This document shows, piece after piece, positions 39,759-51,822 of a DNA stretch of 64,000 nucleotides; within the stretch, counting starts at the first letter, position 1, and every line of letters begins with the position of its first letter. A program made the position numbers and the translations under genes. The notes beneath the pieces were generated by a model. That model worked only from the letters and a program-made list of their open reading frames with translations, did not search any database and had not been told where the DNA came from. The DNA lies in NCBI GenBank assembly GCA_037074765.1, contig JBAMDO010000105.1:122854-186853 (forward strand). Reading direction: 5' to 3'. Source of the stretch: Mansonella perstans. Lineage: Eukaryota > Nematoda > Chromadorea > Rhabditida > Onchocercidae.

Positions 39759-42700
39759 ATGAGTGCAATCAGTGCAATGGATGAACGTATTATCTTAAAC
39801 GTTGGAGGAATAAGACACGAAACATGTCAAGCGACATTAAAGAAAATTCCGGCTACACGTCTTTCACGTTTGACACCATCAGTTGTAAATTTCGACCCGT
39901 TGCTCAATGAGTACTTCTTTGATCGCCATCCTGTTGTTTTTGCTCAAGTATGTTTTAAATAAACGAAAAAAAAGTTTACACGAAACAGCTCATTTGAATG
40001 TTCCGTTAAGGTACCAATTTTAATAATAAGCCACATTTAAGCAAACTACTGTCTGTAATAGGCCATAATTTAGGTCTTTTTAATAATGTCAAACGCACTC
40101 AAAGCTATTTTTTATTTCCGGCAAAAATTATTCGTCGATTTGCAATAGAATTTATTTTCGTTGTTATGGCAAAATAAATTCAACACTCTCTGGTTTCTTA
40201 CAAAAACTTTCTAATGATTTGTAAAAATATACGCATTTATAAGAAGCGCAATTTATTCAATCACTGTCATATCATTCACATAAATATTGCAGTAAACAAA
40301 AAGTTTGAAAAAGTCGAGAACTCTCTTAAATTTATTATTTCTTTAAACAATTCTTTTGCATCCTTTTTCTGATATTTTAAAATATCACAGCAGCCAATCA
40401 AACAATACCTGAAACTTTTTACTAATCATGACAATATTTAATTGTATTCTCTCCCAGTCATTTCCCTAACGAAAACATCTGTTAGTCTCGGTCTGCTACT
40501 CTCTTCTTCTTTACCCCTATTGTTTATATTTAAAAGCTTTACTACACTTTGCTTATAATATTCACTTATTACTATAGAAAATTAAGTCCTTATGTGATTG
40601 TTTCAAAATTGCCCAGAGCATACTAAAGAAATGCCAAGTATTTTGAAGCAGTCTTTAAGTGCTCAAGATTTTCATTTATCAGTTGTTAAACAAAATGAAA
40701 ACGCGAAACAATGATTTTAAATTGCATTTTCATTTTATAAAATTTTTTAAGGTAAAACATCACATTAAATCCAACGTGGCGAATCAAAAATTGTTTGATC
40801 ATAAAGTTAAAAAATAATTTTTTCTAAAAGATTCTTTCAACTATTTTAACAATAAAGAATGCTGCTGTTTGTTACAGATACTGAATTATTACCGCACTGG
40901 TAAATTGCATTATCCTACCGATGTATGCGGTCCACTATTCGAGGAGGAGTTGGAATACTGGGGTCTTGATGCGAATCAGGTTGAACCTTGTTGCTGGATG
41001 ACTTACACTGGACACAGGTTAAGGAATTCCTAAATGATCTTCAAAAGGCGTCAGGAAAGAATTAGTCTAATTAGTGAATAGAACCTTCATTAGAAAAAGT
41101 GAATGGTTGACAGTAAAATCATAAATACTTGCTGACATGTCAAAGGTAAGCAATGGGAATTTAATTTCATCAAAGAAACAGAAACAAATACAAAAACAAT
41201 AAAAATGTTGGAAGTTTTATTTTTTTGAAATGCTCAACATTTTCTTAAGAAAAGTATTAAAATTTTTTTAGAAAAAGGAATAATTGAAGGATTTGCAGAA
41301 ATACTCAAGCAACATTGGCAGTTTTGGATGCCTTAGATAATAACTGTAACATCAGTGTTGACTCTGACGAACGTGAAGAGAGTACGATGAAAAAATTTGG
41401 TTGGGAAGAGAAATACAACCAGGGTCGTGTTAATTTTTGGATGAAATTAAAGCCCAAAGTATGGGCTTTATTCGATGAGCCTTACTCATCGAAAGCTGCA
41501 AAGGTATGGTGGATTGAATATTAGGAGTGGAAACTGTTTTAAATTTGAGTTTTGACTAATGCTTCATATTTAGCAATCTGAGACAAATGATATTAGGTTA
41601 AAAGAATATCAGTTCACATTTGTGTGGAAATATTGCGAAAGAAAGATATTGGACGCTATTGGCAAATGACTCTAAAAATAATTCATTGAAAGCTAAATTT
41701 CAAATGCGTCAGTTATTTTGTCTTTATCATTTTGTATGTTTTCAGTATTTTGCTTTAGGTAATAGAAACGATATCGATATGTTTTATAGTAATTAGCATA
41801 ATATCATTCTGCTTGAAAACACATCCGGATTTTCGTACGACCGTTTTGTCTTCCGTAAGCATTACGAATGACTATATTGGAATCCAGAAGATATCCTCAG
41901 AGCCTTATCCTGCTTTCAGTCAGGTAATGACGACCATTTCTAAACCACGAGTAATATAATGATTGAATATAATGGTAAATCGGTTAATTTTTAACCGCCT
42001 GCGACACTTACGATAGTATCAAGTAGCATTCTTCCTTCACCAACACAGTTGCTACATATGGATTGTATTATTTTTGTCATTATTAAAAGAAAAAGAGAAA
42101 TGAAGAAGGTTACATCAATTTAGTTCAATTTTAGATTGAATATTTATGTAATTTATGGTTTACACTTGAAATAGTTACGAAATTTATATTTTGTCCAAAT
42201 AAATGGTATTTCTTCTGGTCAGCGATTAACATTATTGATTTGGTTGGTTCTTCCGTCTTGAATTTTCTTTTATTTGTTAAATTTCCGTATTGAGCGGTTC
42301 CAAAAATCTTTGAGTGTTTCATTTGACCTGTCGGATCCAGTCCATTGTTGTAACTGATACTTTTGAAATCTTGTAACTGACCAATCATTAGCCTTTTTAG
42401 ACGACTTGTTTGCAGCAACTTTTGACCCATAAAATAGTACATATTTCTGGCTTCAGTATTTTATTATTAAAGACCGCAACGTTTGGTTTCTACGTGGACA
42501 TTATATTAATGCGTGTATTCCACGAAGAAGCGTCAGAAGGTGTAATCGAGTTCCTATCTATGATCCGTATATTAAGAATGTTCAAACTGACCCAACATAA
42601 CCGAGGTCTTCAAATACTCATTCAGACATTCCGTGCTTCTGCCAAACAACTCATCCTACTGGTCAGTTAATTCACTGTTACAAAAAATGTTTATACCTAT

Positions 42701-43562
42701 TACTTTCAATTTCTTACCATCCAGCAACTTCATTTCCAGACTCATGCAAATAAAGTCCGAAAATTAACATCCATGAATAAAAAAGTGAATACTACATGTA
42801 ATCAGTGATGAAAAAGTTACATTTCTTCATTTATAAATGTGAAAAAAAGATGTCACTTGTGTAGTACTAACGTCATACTGTGCCAGATGGCGTGGTACCG
42901 TACTTGTGGTACCATTTTAGTAGAGATTGCAATCCTTAAGTTTTAAATGATTACTATAATTGCTGCGAAGAAAAGTAACTTAAACACTCACAATAATTTT
43001 TCCAAAGAAATTCCCCTTTTCAGGCATTTTTTCTTGTGCTTGGTATTGTAATATTTGCAACATTGGTATATTATGCGGAAAAACTAGAAAATAATCCTGA
43101 AAATCAATTTGTTAGTATACCAGTCAGCTTATGGTGGGCGATATGCACAATGACAACGGTTGGTACCTGCGCATCCCATCCATTGTTATAGTACCATATA
43201 CAATATCTGTGTAGCACATCATGTGGTATGATCTTATTATTTAGAGACTAAGAATTTCTAATTTGAAAGCCAATGGACATCTTGAATGTTTTATTATTCT
43301 CCCATGACAATTACAAGAGAATGATGGGAACAGAAAGTATCAGTAGTCTTATCAGGTTGGTTACGGTGATTTGACGCCGCGTACAACAATGGGGCGTTTA
43401 GTGGGAAGTTTATGTGCCGTGATGGGTGTATTAACAATTGCTCTTCCGGTACCCGTCATCGTTGGCAATTTTGCAATGTTTTACTCTCATATAGAAGCCC
43501 GAGAGAAATTACCAAGAAAACGTCGACGTGTATTACCTCGTTCCGAGGTAACCAACCTTTAA
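39759..43562 (+). CDS. Shaw-type (Kv3) voltage-gated potassium channel subunit
   Basis: This is a tetrameric plasma-membrane K+ channel subunit. Eight exons: 39759-39947, 40878-41017, 41299-41503, 41759-41923, 42135-42242, 42473-42661, 43024-43158 and 43356-43562. All phases agree. The T1 domain starts at [15 protein letters not shown] and has the full HX5CX20CC zinc site (HYPTDVC..EPCCW). S1 is [20 protein letters not shown]2 is in exon 5, S4 is [14 protein letters not shown], and the selectivity filter TTVGYGD spans the exon 7/8 join. S6 is [15 protein letters not shown] with the PVP motif. It ends [15 protein letters not shown]. Read through the last exon, the protein has 445 residues; alternatively a donor at 43547 (gag|gtaacc) leads to a further tail exon that I did not find. 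It could be the counterpart of C. elegans egl-36 or of shw-1/shw-3. A possible AATAAA is at 44011-44016. Confidence 0.95.
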
Positions 43563-45372
43563 AAACAAAAACGTCATTTTCAACTTCCTTTTTCTTATAG
43601 ATCTTAATGTTGAGGTATTGTTTCTAAAAAAAATTTTCATTTTTCCTTATAACTTATGCAAAACGAAAGCTTTCCAAATCAGTTTATGTTAAAGTGGATT
43701 GCTTGAAATTTCACAAAGATAAAACTAAATTAAAGGCTGAAATTGGAGGATAGCGAATATACAGTGATTCATTAAATTAATAATTTAAGGTTCGTATGCA
43801 AATGCGTGGTTTTGAAGTTATCACGAAATAATGTCTCGATATTTCTTCTAAACGATTCTGGTTTCTAAAATATTTCAAGTTTTGAAATCATCAAAGTGAA
43901 CCTGAAAAGAACAGGAAGACGTTCAATTATGTCTTGTTTTTACGACCTTGTCTCATAGGAGACCAAAGGCAACCGTGTCCACCAAGCAATGATTGTACTA
44001 CTTTGATTTTAATAAACAATGTGTCATTTAGAAATGATGTCCAAAACAAAGAAGAAGTCGATTTTGCATTTAATTTCTAAATCGGCAACTTTCTTATAAA
44101 TTTAGACATTTTTAACACTTTAAAATGTCATGAAAGTAAGAAAATGCTTTTTTTCAGAATAAAATTAACGGCTAAAAAATTTGATATTTAATGCAATAAG
44201 TTTTTCGAATGATAAATTTTTTTATTATATAAAGCAAATTTTTTTAATGGCTAAGAATTTTATTCTAACTAATTGGATTAACATTGAGAGCGAGATGAAG
44301 TAAGCATCCTTTAGAATTTTTCTATATGATATGTATGGCGAGATTAAGTTATTGGGTGGAAAACAACTCTAATCACTTCTCATCAAATTTTTTAATTGTT
44401 CAGTTCGAGCAATTTCGCGAATAAATAACGTTCTCCTAACTTCCATTTAAAAAAATCAAATAAAAATCTGTCTTTATGACGTTTTGGAAATTTTAAAAAT
44501 TGAAAAAAAATTAAAGAATTTGATGCGAAGTGGTTGCATTAATTTTGAGAGGAAAAATTAACATTCGATTGTTCATATTCATTTTAATTGCATCTAAGTT
44601 TTCCTCTCAGTTTCATATATTCATATTAAAGCCTAAAGTAATATGTAATTCGTGGAATTATCATCACCTTTTTGTAGGCTGAAGTCCATAAATAACAGTT
44701 TAAACCATTCGCTGACCATGAATAATAGATTTCAACCAGGTCATTAATTACTGGTGACAACCCATCGATGGTATGCATCGCATGTGTAAAGTAGAAAAGT
44801 TCCAATTGTAAATATCTGCAAGTTTTAACATTCCACTGAAATCATTTATTCCATGTTTTGCGCAGAATGTGACTATTGAACTGAATGCTGTTAGGAATTA
44901 AAAATATACTTTTCATTGAAATATGCTAGCGCGAAAAAATTTTCCTGAAACTTAATTCGTCGAAAATTTAAAAAATTAAGTAGTTCTCCCATTGATTCTA
45001 GTTTAGTGTCATTCATATTAAATATGTTTACAAGAGATAAATTCAAATGACGATTGAAATAATCAGAAGAAAAGAATTAGGCAAAATGAATTATATATTG
45101 AAAGATGATCTCAAATATCATTGATGAGATGCTGTCGCCAAACAGATGTTACCACTTCCAGTGCGACATCTAATTAGTCTATCAAAGAAGTAGAAAAGTA
45201 AATAGAACATTAGAATTGCTGCTGTTTCATTGGAGCTATCCTTCTTATCCACTAATTTATCACCATTAATACACATTTCTTGTCTTCCTTTTTACTTTTT
45301 CTATTCTCATTACCTGCCTCTTGTTAGGCGCCTATTTATTTTATTTCTTAAATAAGGAAATTTCGTCAATGA
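43563..45372. other. Convergent intergenic region between K+ channel and MARVEL gene
   Basis: 3' ends of two opposing genes face each other here. AATAAA at 44011-44016 may serve the channel. On the minus strand, sequence after a gatttcag acceptor at about 44840 has open frames that could be a last exon of the MARVEL gene, but none shows a clear fourth membrane helix in phase. Confidence 0.45.
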
Positions 45373-47080
45373 TTACAAAGATTGCAATTTTTTGCTGCAA
45401 CTAACCATTTCAATTGCCCACGGGAAAATGAGCTTCATTGGTAGGACTGCAACAAATAGTATTATCGTTCCAATGCCATAAAGTACACATGTTAGCAATG
45501 TATAGAACTTCTCCTAAAAATATGAAGAATCGTTTGATTACCGAAACGTTCAATTTTAAAATACTTTAAATATTAAACGACAAATTTGCTTATTATCAAT
45601 AAATTTGTCACTTCCCAAAATATCTTTTTGGCTTGTGATAATGCAAGCAGTTTAATTATTATATGGATGAATCAGAATAAATGAATATGCATATATTCAA
45701 ATAGCTAAAGAACATTTGGTGCAAAAACTGTCGCAATGCCGAGAAATATTGAGACAGCTTGCTTTCTCGATCTTTGATAGTTGAAATTTTATATTTAGCA
45801 TTCTATATTTAGCATTTTTGATTATTATAGCCTATGAAGCTACTGAGAGGTGAAATCATTGAGTAAGCTGACTATCAAATCTTTACCGAGTCTATGCGTT
45901 CCATTTACGATTTACGATTTTATGATCACCGAAATAGGTACTCGGTACAAGGTCACACAATTTAATATCCTTAACTATTCAGTACGGATTTGTATATCTG
46001 TTGACCATTAGTTTACTGGCAGAAACCCTAATAACCTCTAATTTTCCATTTATGAAAGTTGATCAAAAAAAAAAATCACCAAAATAGGGAAATTAAACCG
46101 GTAGTAGGCATCCGGTATACTGCACAAATGGCACAAGGTTAGGATAGTGGTACAAACGAGTACGAACGAATTTACACATACTATTACAAATAGGTGACCG
46201 AATGAATAGACATTTCGCGTACATTTCAGTTCAGTATTATTCGGGAAGCAACCAATGGAAAACCCGACACATATCAATCCAAAAATCTGAAAAACAATTG
46301 AGACGAATAATTGATATGCAGCATAGCAGGTTACCATATTTTGGCAAATACTATGCTTGATAATAATTAAGTAATTAATACGCCATTTAATGGTTTAGCA
46401 ATTATTAAAATCTTGGAACTATACAATAATTCAACATAGTGTATGCAGGTATGGAATATCATTTCGAAATTGTATGCCGGAGAAGGCCAAATTATAAAGC
46501 TTAAAATAAGTTGGATAAAATTCACTACGTAAAATGTTTAATTAATACAAATTTTGATCCACTAGTTAATTAAATTGATTGATATGTATAATCAGCAAAA
46601 CTTTATCTTATTAATTAATAAGAAGTTAAATGAAAAAACTTAAAATCAAAAAGCATTGAATTAATGAAATAATTTATGAAAAGAATTTCTCTCTTTTCCA
46701 TCTCTTCTTAGCAATTTTTACTTTATCATTTTATCAACGTTTCTTCTTCCATCATTGATTAATTGATGATGAACACAGAGAACAATCAATGTGTCCCAGA
46801 AAAACCACTCAAAAATTGATGAAAAGATAAATCAACAATGGAACATTCGAAAATATTAAATAGATGCGAAGAATAATTTCAGAAATGAAATAGACAGGAA
46901 CAGTTATACTGTTCCTATTGCATTATAAATACATTCTATCGATCATAATTTTTAGTTCGTAATGTTTTCTTAGTAAATGAAATAAATTTTAGCAACACTT
47001 ACGAATTCCAATAATTTCAACAAATTTGATGTCTCTTTGAGAAAACTACGATTGATGCGAATTGATGCCGATGCTGTCAT
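45373..47080 (-). CDS. Small MARVEL-type multi-pass membrane protein
   Basis: Three minus-strand exons, 47080-47003, 46286-46080 and 45513 onward, all join in phase 0. The start MTASASIRINRSFLKETSNL follows no other in-frame Met, and exon 1 ends in a strong gtaagt donor. Predicted helices are TM1 LLKLLEFIFGLICVGFSIGC across the first join, TM2 HLFVIVCVNSFVLVCTTIL and TM3 LTCVLYGIGTIILFVAVL. Between TM1 and TM2 is an extracellular loop with two cysteines and an N-glycosylation motif (NNTELKC). This matches MARVEL-domain proteins of membrane apposition and vesicle traffic, which have four helices. Reading through the third exon stops after 141 residues without TM4, so the true gene probably splices at 45406 (atg|gttagt) to an unidentified last exon. 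Family call is moderately sure; no ortholog is named. Confidence 0.7.
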
Positions 47081-47161
47081 CCTTCTTCAAATAATACTGA
47101 ATAACAATGTGCTCTTAACAGTTTCGTACAATACAGTACGTTTATCAGTGAATACTATAAA

Positions 47162-47245
47162 TACACACATACACACACACACACACACATACATACACAT
47201 ACACACACACATACACATATACACACATACACAGATAGATACAGA
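47162..47245. repeat. CA/CATA microsatellite
   Basis: Alternating acacac and catacaca runs just upstream of the MARVEL gene, followed by gata/gaga units. Confidence 0.85.
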
Positions 47246-47293
47246 GAGACAACACTGTACTGATGAGCCTTATAGTATTGGGGAAAAGAATAT

Positions 47294-47336
47294 GACGTGA
47301 CGTGACGTGACGCAGTGTAATGTAATGTAATGTGAT
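47294..47336. repeat. Short tandem repeats (gacgt)n and (gtaat)n
   Basis: About four gacgt-type pentamers are followed directly by about four gtaat pentamers, two different 5-bp repeats side by side. Confidence 0.75.
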
Positions 47337-50300
47337 TTGATTCATAGCGCTATTTACACTAATCTTTCATTTTAATCGATTTTGAAAATGAATAGGAGGA
47401 AAAAAGCGGGTGAAAGAAAAGGCTTTCTCTGTTTCTATCAATTCTAATCCCGAATTTCAATTTTATTTTACCAGTAAATGGACTACCTCAAAACTACCTC
47501 ATTTTCATATAATATTTACTATTATTTGCAGTATTTCTGCTTTACAAGGAAATTAGCAAATCTTCATCTGCAGTTTTCATGTAACACGCACCAAATTCTG
47601 CAAATGTTGTCAAAATTCAACGATCATCAACGGGTCATTCTATCATAGATTGCAAGCGATTTTGCAATCTATTAATTGAGATATTTTCTGATAATGAATT
47701 AATACTTTGTCAACTTGAACATTTTGAAAATATTATTTTAAATAATTTTTGATTTATTTCACTGTCTATATATTTTTCCTGCTGTAAAGCGAACTCTTCA
47801 GATTCTGTCTTTGGAGTTCGAAGAAGAATGAAAAATGTCTAAATTAATTGAGGTGTTGATGCAATAACATTAAGTAATAGGTGGGAGAAATCGATGGATT
47901 TGATTGCTTACATAGAATTACTATCTGTTTTGATGGAACTCAATAATTTTTAATTAACTTTACTTCCTTCTATGTACTATTGATTTGTGTTACTGTTATC
48001 AGAGTCCTGATATTATGAATGAAAATTTGTTTGCATATCAGTGACTTGAATAATGATGGATGGAGCAACAGTAAACAGGAAACTTAGATTTCTCTGTTGT
48101 TCATTTGTATCGATTCAGCTTTTGTCCTTGAATTTATCCATGAAATTGTTTGATGACCATTCACTATTCACGTTGAGGTAATTTATAAGTCACTTTGGTG
48201 AAAATTAAAATATCCATTGACTGGTTCAATTAGCAAGAGAAATTGATACACATGAAGTCGTAGTGCGATGAGTTCTATTTACAGGTAACCATTTTGGTAG
48301 ACAGAAATGTTGAATCCGGAAAATGTTTATCTTTTGCGATAAAATGCAGTTATCGAAGAATCACTTGAATACTGAATTATCAGTATGAATCTCATTTAGT
48401 GACATAAACGTCCATTTAAATGATTTCCAAAGATATCTTAAGATAATTTTACCGCTAAAATAAACGAAAAATATGTTAGAACAAACTCCACTTGATTTCT
48501 TTCGATTTAGACAATCTGTTGATGAATAAAGGGTAAAGATGCTGTGGCAGTGCCATCGAAAAATACGGAACATATCTATAAGAAATTTTTTTCTTGTCCG
48601 GAATAAATTCCTCTCAGATTCATTTAAAATCGGTAATCATTTTAAGTCTGCTATTTTTCATTAAATTCTTAGGGTTCTTCACATGAACATAACTTTAGAT
48701 CAGAAATATAATTTCAATCCCATGACTCATGCTGAACATTAATTGTTACCGGGTACGCAGATCTTTGCGAAATATATTATATCCTTATTTGGAATGTACT
48801 CAGCATTTCCAGCGGGAGTAATTGATGTGCTGACTAAAATGCATCGTTTACTGATCCGGTTGTATTGGGCATTGTGACATTTGACCGGTAGAAGATTTTT
48901 TCTATTAAGCTGAAAAACCGGATGGAGTGAGAAACATCTAAAAGTCGTTTCGGCTAATGTAATTTCAACTTTATGCTTGAGATTGGCGGAATGGCCTTAC
49001 AGTATAGCAATTACTCAGAATTTTCGTCTTCAAAATCAAAGAAGAAATTTAATTTTACCGATGTTACCTTATTTTTCACGCAGATATGCAAGCATACTTC
49101 GGGCGTGTGTGTTTGAAATGTTGCTACGCCGTCAGAAACCATTTGAATACCATCGATAGCTTCAATATAAGTTGAAAAATTAGATGCGCATTCTGAAAGA
49201 TTATGTTTTGGAATGACTATATATTTTAAGATTTAATGTTTACTTTCGATTTTTCACGACACAAATTTAAAATTACATAATGACATAATTAGACTAATGA
49301 TTTGTTAAAAAGGTCATTCGCTCCTATTTTTATGATTGTTCTAGGCTTCGCCTTTATCTGTCTCGAAATCATAATCATTTTTATAATTAAAAATGAACTA
49401 CGTGATTAGAAGGATTTATCGAAAAACGACGATAAGCCTACTGTGCTAGATAAATTAGCAGATACCCGAAATTTATGCTGTAGTTCGCTGATGGAAGAGT
49501 ACTGATAAGATATTGGTACCTCTAATTTGGATGTGCCGATTATTGCACTTGGTTTAATAATCTTTTGAATTACTAATTTATTATCTAGTATTGGAGACTT
49601 CCTCTGTTCGTTGACCGTGCCGACACTGCTACTATCTGGATGGTAAATGCCTTTTGCTCAGAAATAACATTTCCACTTAGGTGATCTGATACTTTTAAAT
49701 TACAATCATGAGTTAAATACAGAAGGAAGCCAACAGCTGATGCTATGGATGATACCCATGATTTCATCCTGAAATAAGTCCAATTTTCATTTATTACTGA
49801 AAAATATTAATAGTCAGTTAGTTGGTTATGGTTACATTTTTAATAATGATATGTTATCAATGCAATAACTTATGTTTATGACAAAAAAAGACATAACAGT
49901 TTTTGCAGATGATAAATAAAGATCAAAAAATTGTATAATTTATTGTAAATTGACAAGAAAAGTGAACCAAGGCAAAATTATTTGCTTTCTCTTACAATTC
50001 CAATCTCCATACAGAAGTTAGGTGACCTTCTGAAAATAATAATATAAGCACATAAACTATTTATAAACAAATACATCAGTCATTAAATCTGTCCATATTA
50101 ATTAAAAAAAAGAAAAGTCAAAGAATGTTTGATTTGGAAACCTCAGTAAAAATGACAAAAGTAATATCATCGAAGGTTACGGTTCAGTTGGACAACTTGG
50201 AAGCATCGATGTCGTACGTTTCAACGTTAATGCGTCTCTCAGAAGTGAAAAATTCTCTCAGAATCCCTCAAAAAGTGTAAAATTAAAATTAATCTTTTTG

Positions 50301-50747
50301 CTCCGGTTGTTTTCTTCGTATCGTAACCACAATATCACACAATTCTCATTCATTCTAAAATATCAATTTACGAGGAAGCGTATTCAGAACTATTAGGTAC
50401 TATATAAAGATTACAAATGAACATTAATCTCGGAAGCATTATTAGAACTTTCACCAAAAGAAAATTCAAATGTTAACCAGTAAATTATTCTTTTTAATCT
50501 TATTCACCAATTAGAATAATCAGCAAATAGTGCACGCAATAAGTAGTTGAATATTTGTATAAAATTCATTAAATTTAAGATCGGCTTGACGGTCAGAAGA
50601 CATAAACAATTGCTGATAAAAGGAAAAAGGTCAAACAATTCTATAACATTTGTGTTTCACGCGGAGTCCTATAAAATAGAATCATGAATTTATGAAAAAC
50701 CTTATTTTGTTGTACTCGCATGTTTGGGCGGACATTTTCAAATACAG

Positions 50748-51822
50748 ATCATGATTTATATCATCAAAAGGCACTTGCTGATGAGCTGAAAATAATGATT
50801 GCTATTGGTATTCATTCAAATGTTCTGTGCTTGATCGACTCCGTGACGAAGCTAATGGCCAAGTAGTATTAAATATTTTGTATTAAATATTTTAAGTCGA
50901 CTACCTCTTTCAGAATGCTATTCTTGCTTCTGTACTTCTAGCAAAAAGATGTGACTAGACCATAAAATAAAGGCAGTGTATTGCAGTGGGCTGTTCTACG
51001 TGATAATGGAATATTGCGAGAATGACAATTTGAAAAATTATTTGCCGAAAAATAGTGCAGGTTTTCTGAATGAGGTTGAAGTAAGTAGAGAACCATTAAG
51101 CAACGATGGATACTTATTAACACCAACGCGGAACGGACAACATGAAGCTCAGATATAATTGGTTCCTCTGTTCTTATTGAAAATTGATTTCCGTGAAAGT
51201 GTGTAGGGAATAATTAATTATTTAATAATTTAGATAAAAGTAGCAGTAGAATGTGAAAACATTTATGCAATATTTATGTAGCTTTGTTTATAACAACATC
51301 TGCAATTCATTTCGTCATGTCGAAACATGTTGTTGTAAATCTATATATTTGAATATATGTTATAGGCTGAGCTAAGACCCCAGTGGGCCACTGAAGTAGA
51401 TGAGGCACGGATGGCTGGTAAATTATCACCAAGGATTTAATCTCATCTGGATACCAAGTTGCCAATGGAATGGAGTACTTACTTGTCGAGTAAAATGGTA
51501 TCTTTAACTGTTTTGTTCAAAAGGCTTATCTATGCGTCATCTCCAGTTCTGAAAACAATTAATACTATAATATAACGCAGTAAGCATTATTGTTCTTAGA
51601 GTATATGAAAGACGAAGTTATGCTTATCTTGGGACATAATCATTATGTACCAACTGTTGATTGTCGGAAGGAAAGATTCCGAGTGGTTGGGACCAACGGG
51701 AATGAGTAGGAGGAAAGTGGAAAGAGCACTGTTGTGTGGTCTCTGTTTTTGTGATAGCTTACCTTTTGAAATGCTTTCATAAGGGCAAAAATCGAAGAGA
51801 AAGTTATTGAAAAATTGAAGGT
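50748..51822 (+). pseudogene. Receptor-tyrosine-kinase domain remnant
   Basis: Pieces of one kinase domain appear in order. 50748-50862 encodes the alphaC region (LADELKIMIAIGIHSNVLCL). 50987-51080 encodes the hinge (LFYVIMEYCENDNLKNYL). 51366-51497 encodes the kinase insert and alphaE (TKDLISSGYQVANGMEYL, then SSKM). About 51610-51700 resembles an activation loop (HNHYVPTVDC, then EWLGPTGM), and 51735-51822 the C-lobe (VVWSL, PFEMLS, KIEEKVIEKLK). The first three pieces keep phase-compatible splice sites, including a gaa|gtaagt donor at 51080. Between LS and TKDLIS one base is out of frame, and a repeated actt at about 51477-51484 shifts the frame inside EYLSSK. The HRDLAARN catalytic loop and the DFG motif are absent. 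The style is FGFR/VEGFR-like (VER/KIN group of nematodes); the exact subfamily is not decided. Confidence 0.75.

Larger units (their letters stand above)
47081..50747. other. Intergenic; two weak small-ORF candidates
   Basis: Upstream of the MARVEL gene and of the kinase remnant. Two small frames are more protein-like than their surroundings. One is 49767-49585 (-), which begins like a signal peptide (MKSWVSSIASAVGFLLYL). The other is 50125-50280 (+), 51 residues, MFDLETSVKMTKV..PQKV. Neither has a recognised family or splice partner. A frame at 48977-49159 (+) ends with VFEMLLRRQKPFEYHR, which faintly recalls a kinase C-lobe. Confidence 0.3.

Noticed and set aside
46050..46337. 95-codon minus-strand frame taken as a single exon from its first Met
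   Set aside because: Only 46286-46080 is exon; the upstream residues are intron, as shown by the tttttcag acceptor and the phase-0 join to 47003.
50160..50220. Gly-rich stretch resembling a kinase P-loop upstream of the kinase remnant
   Set aside because: The glycine-rich reading is one of several frames and does not connect in phase; a different frame is open for 51 codons over the same bases.
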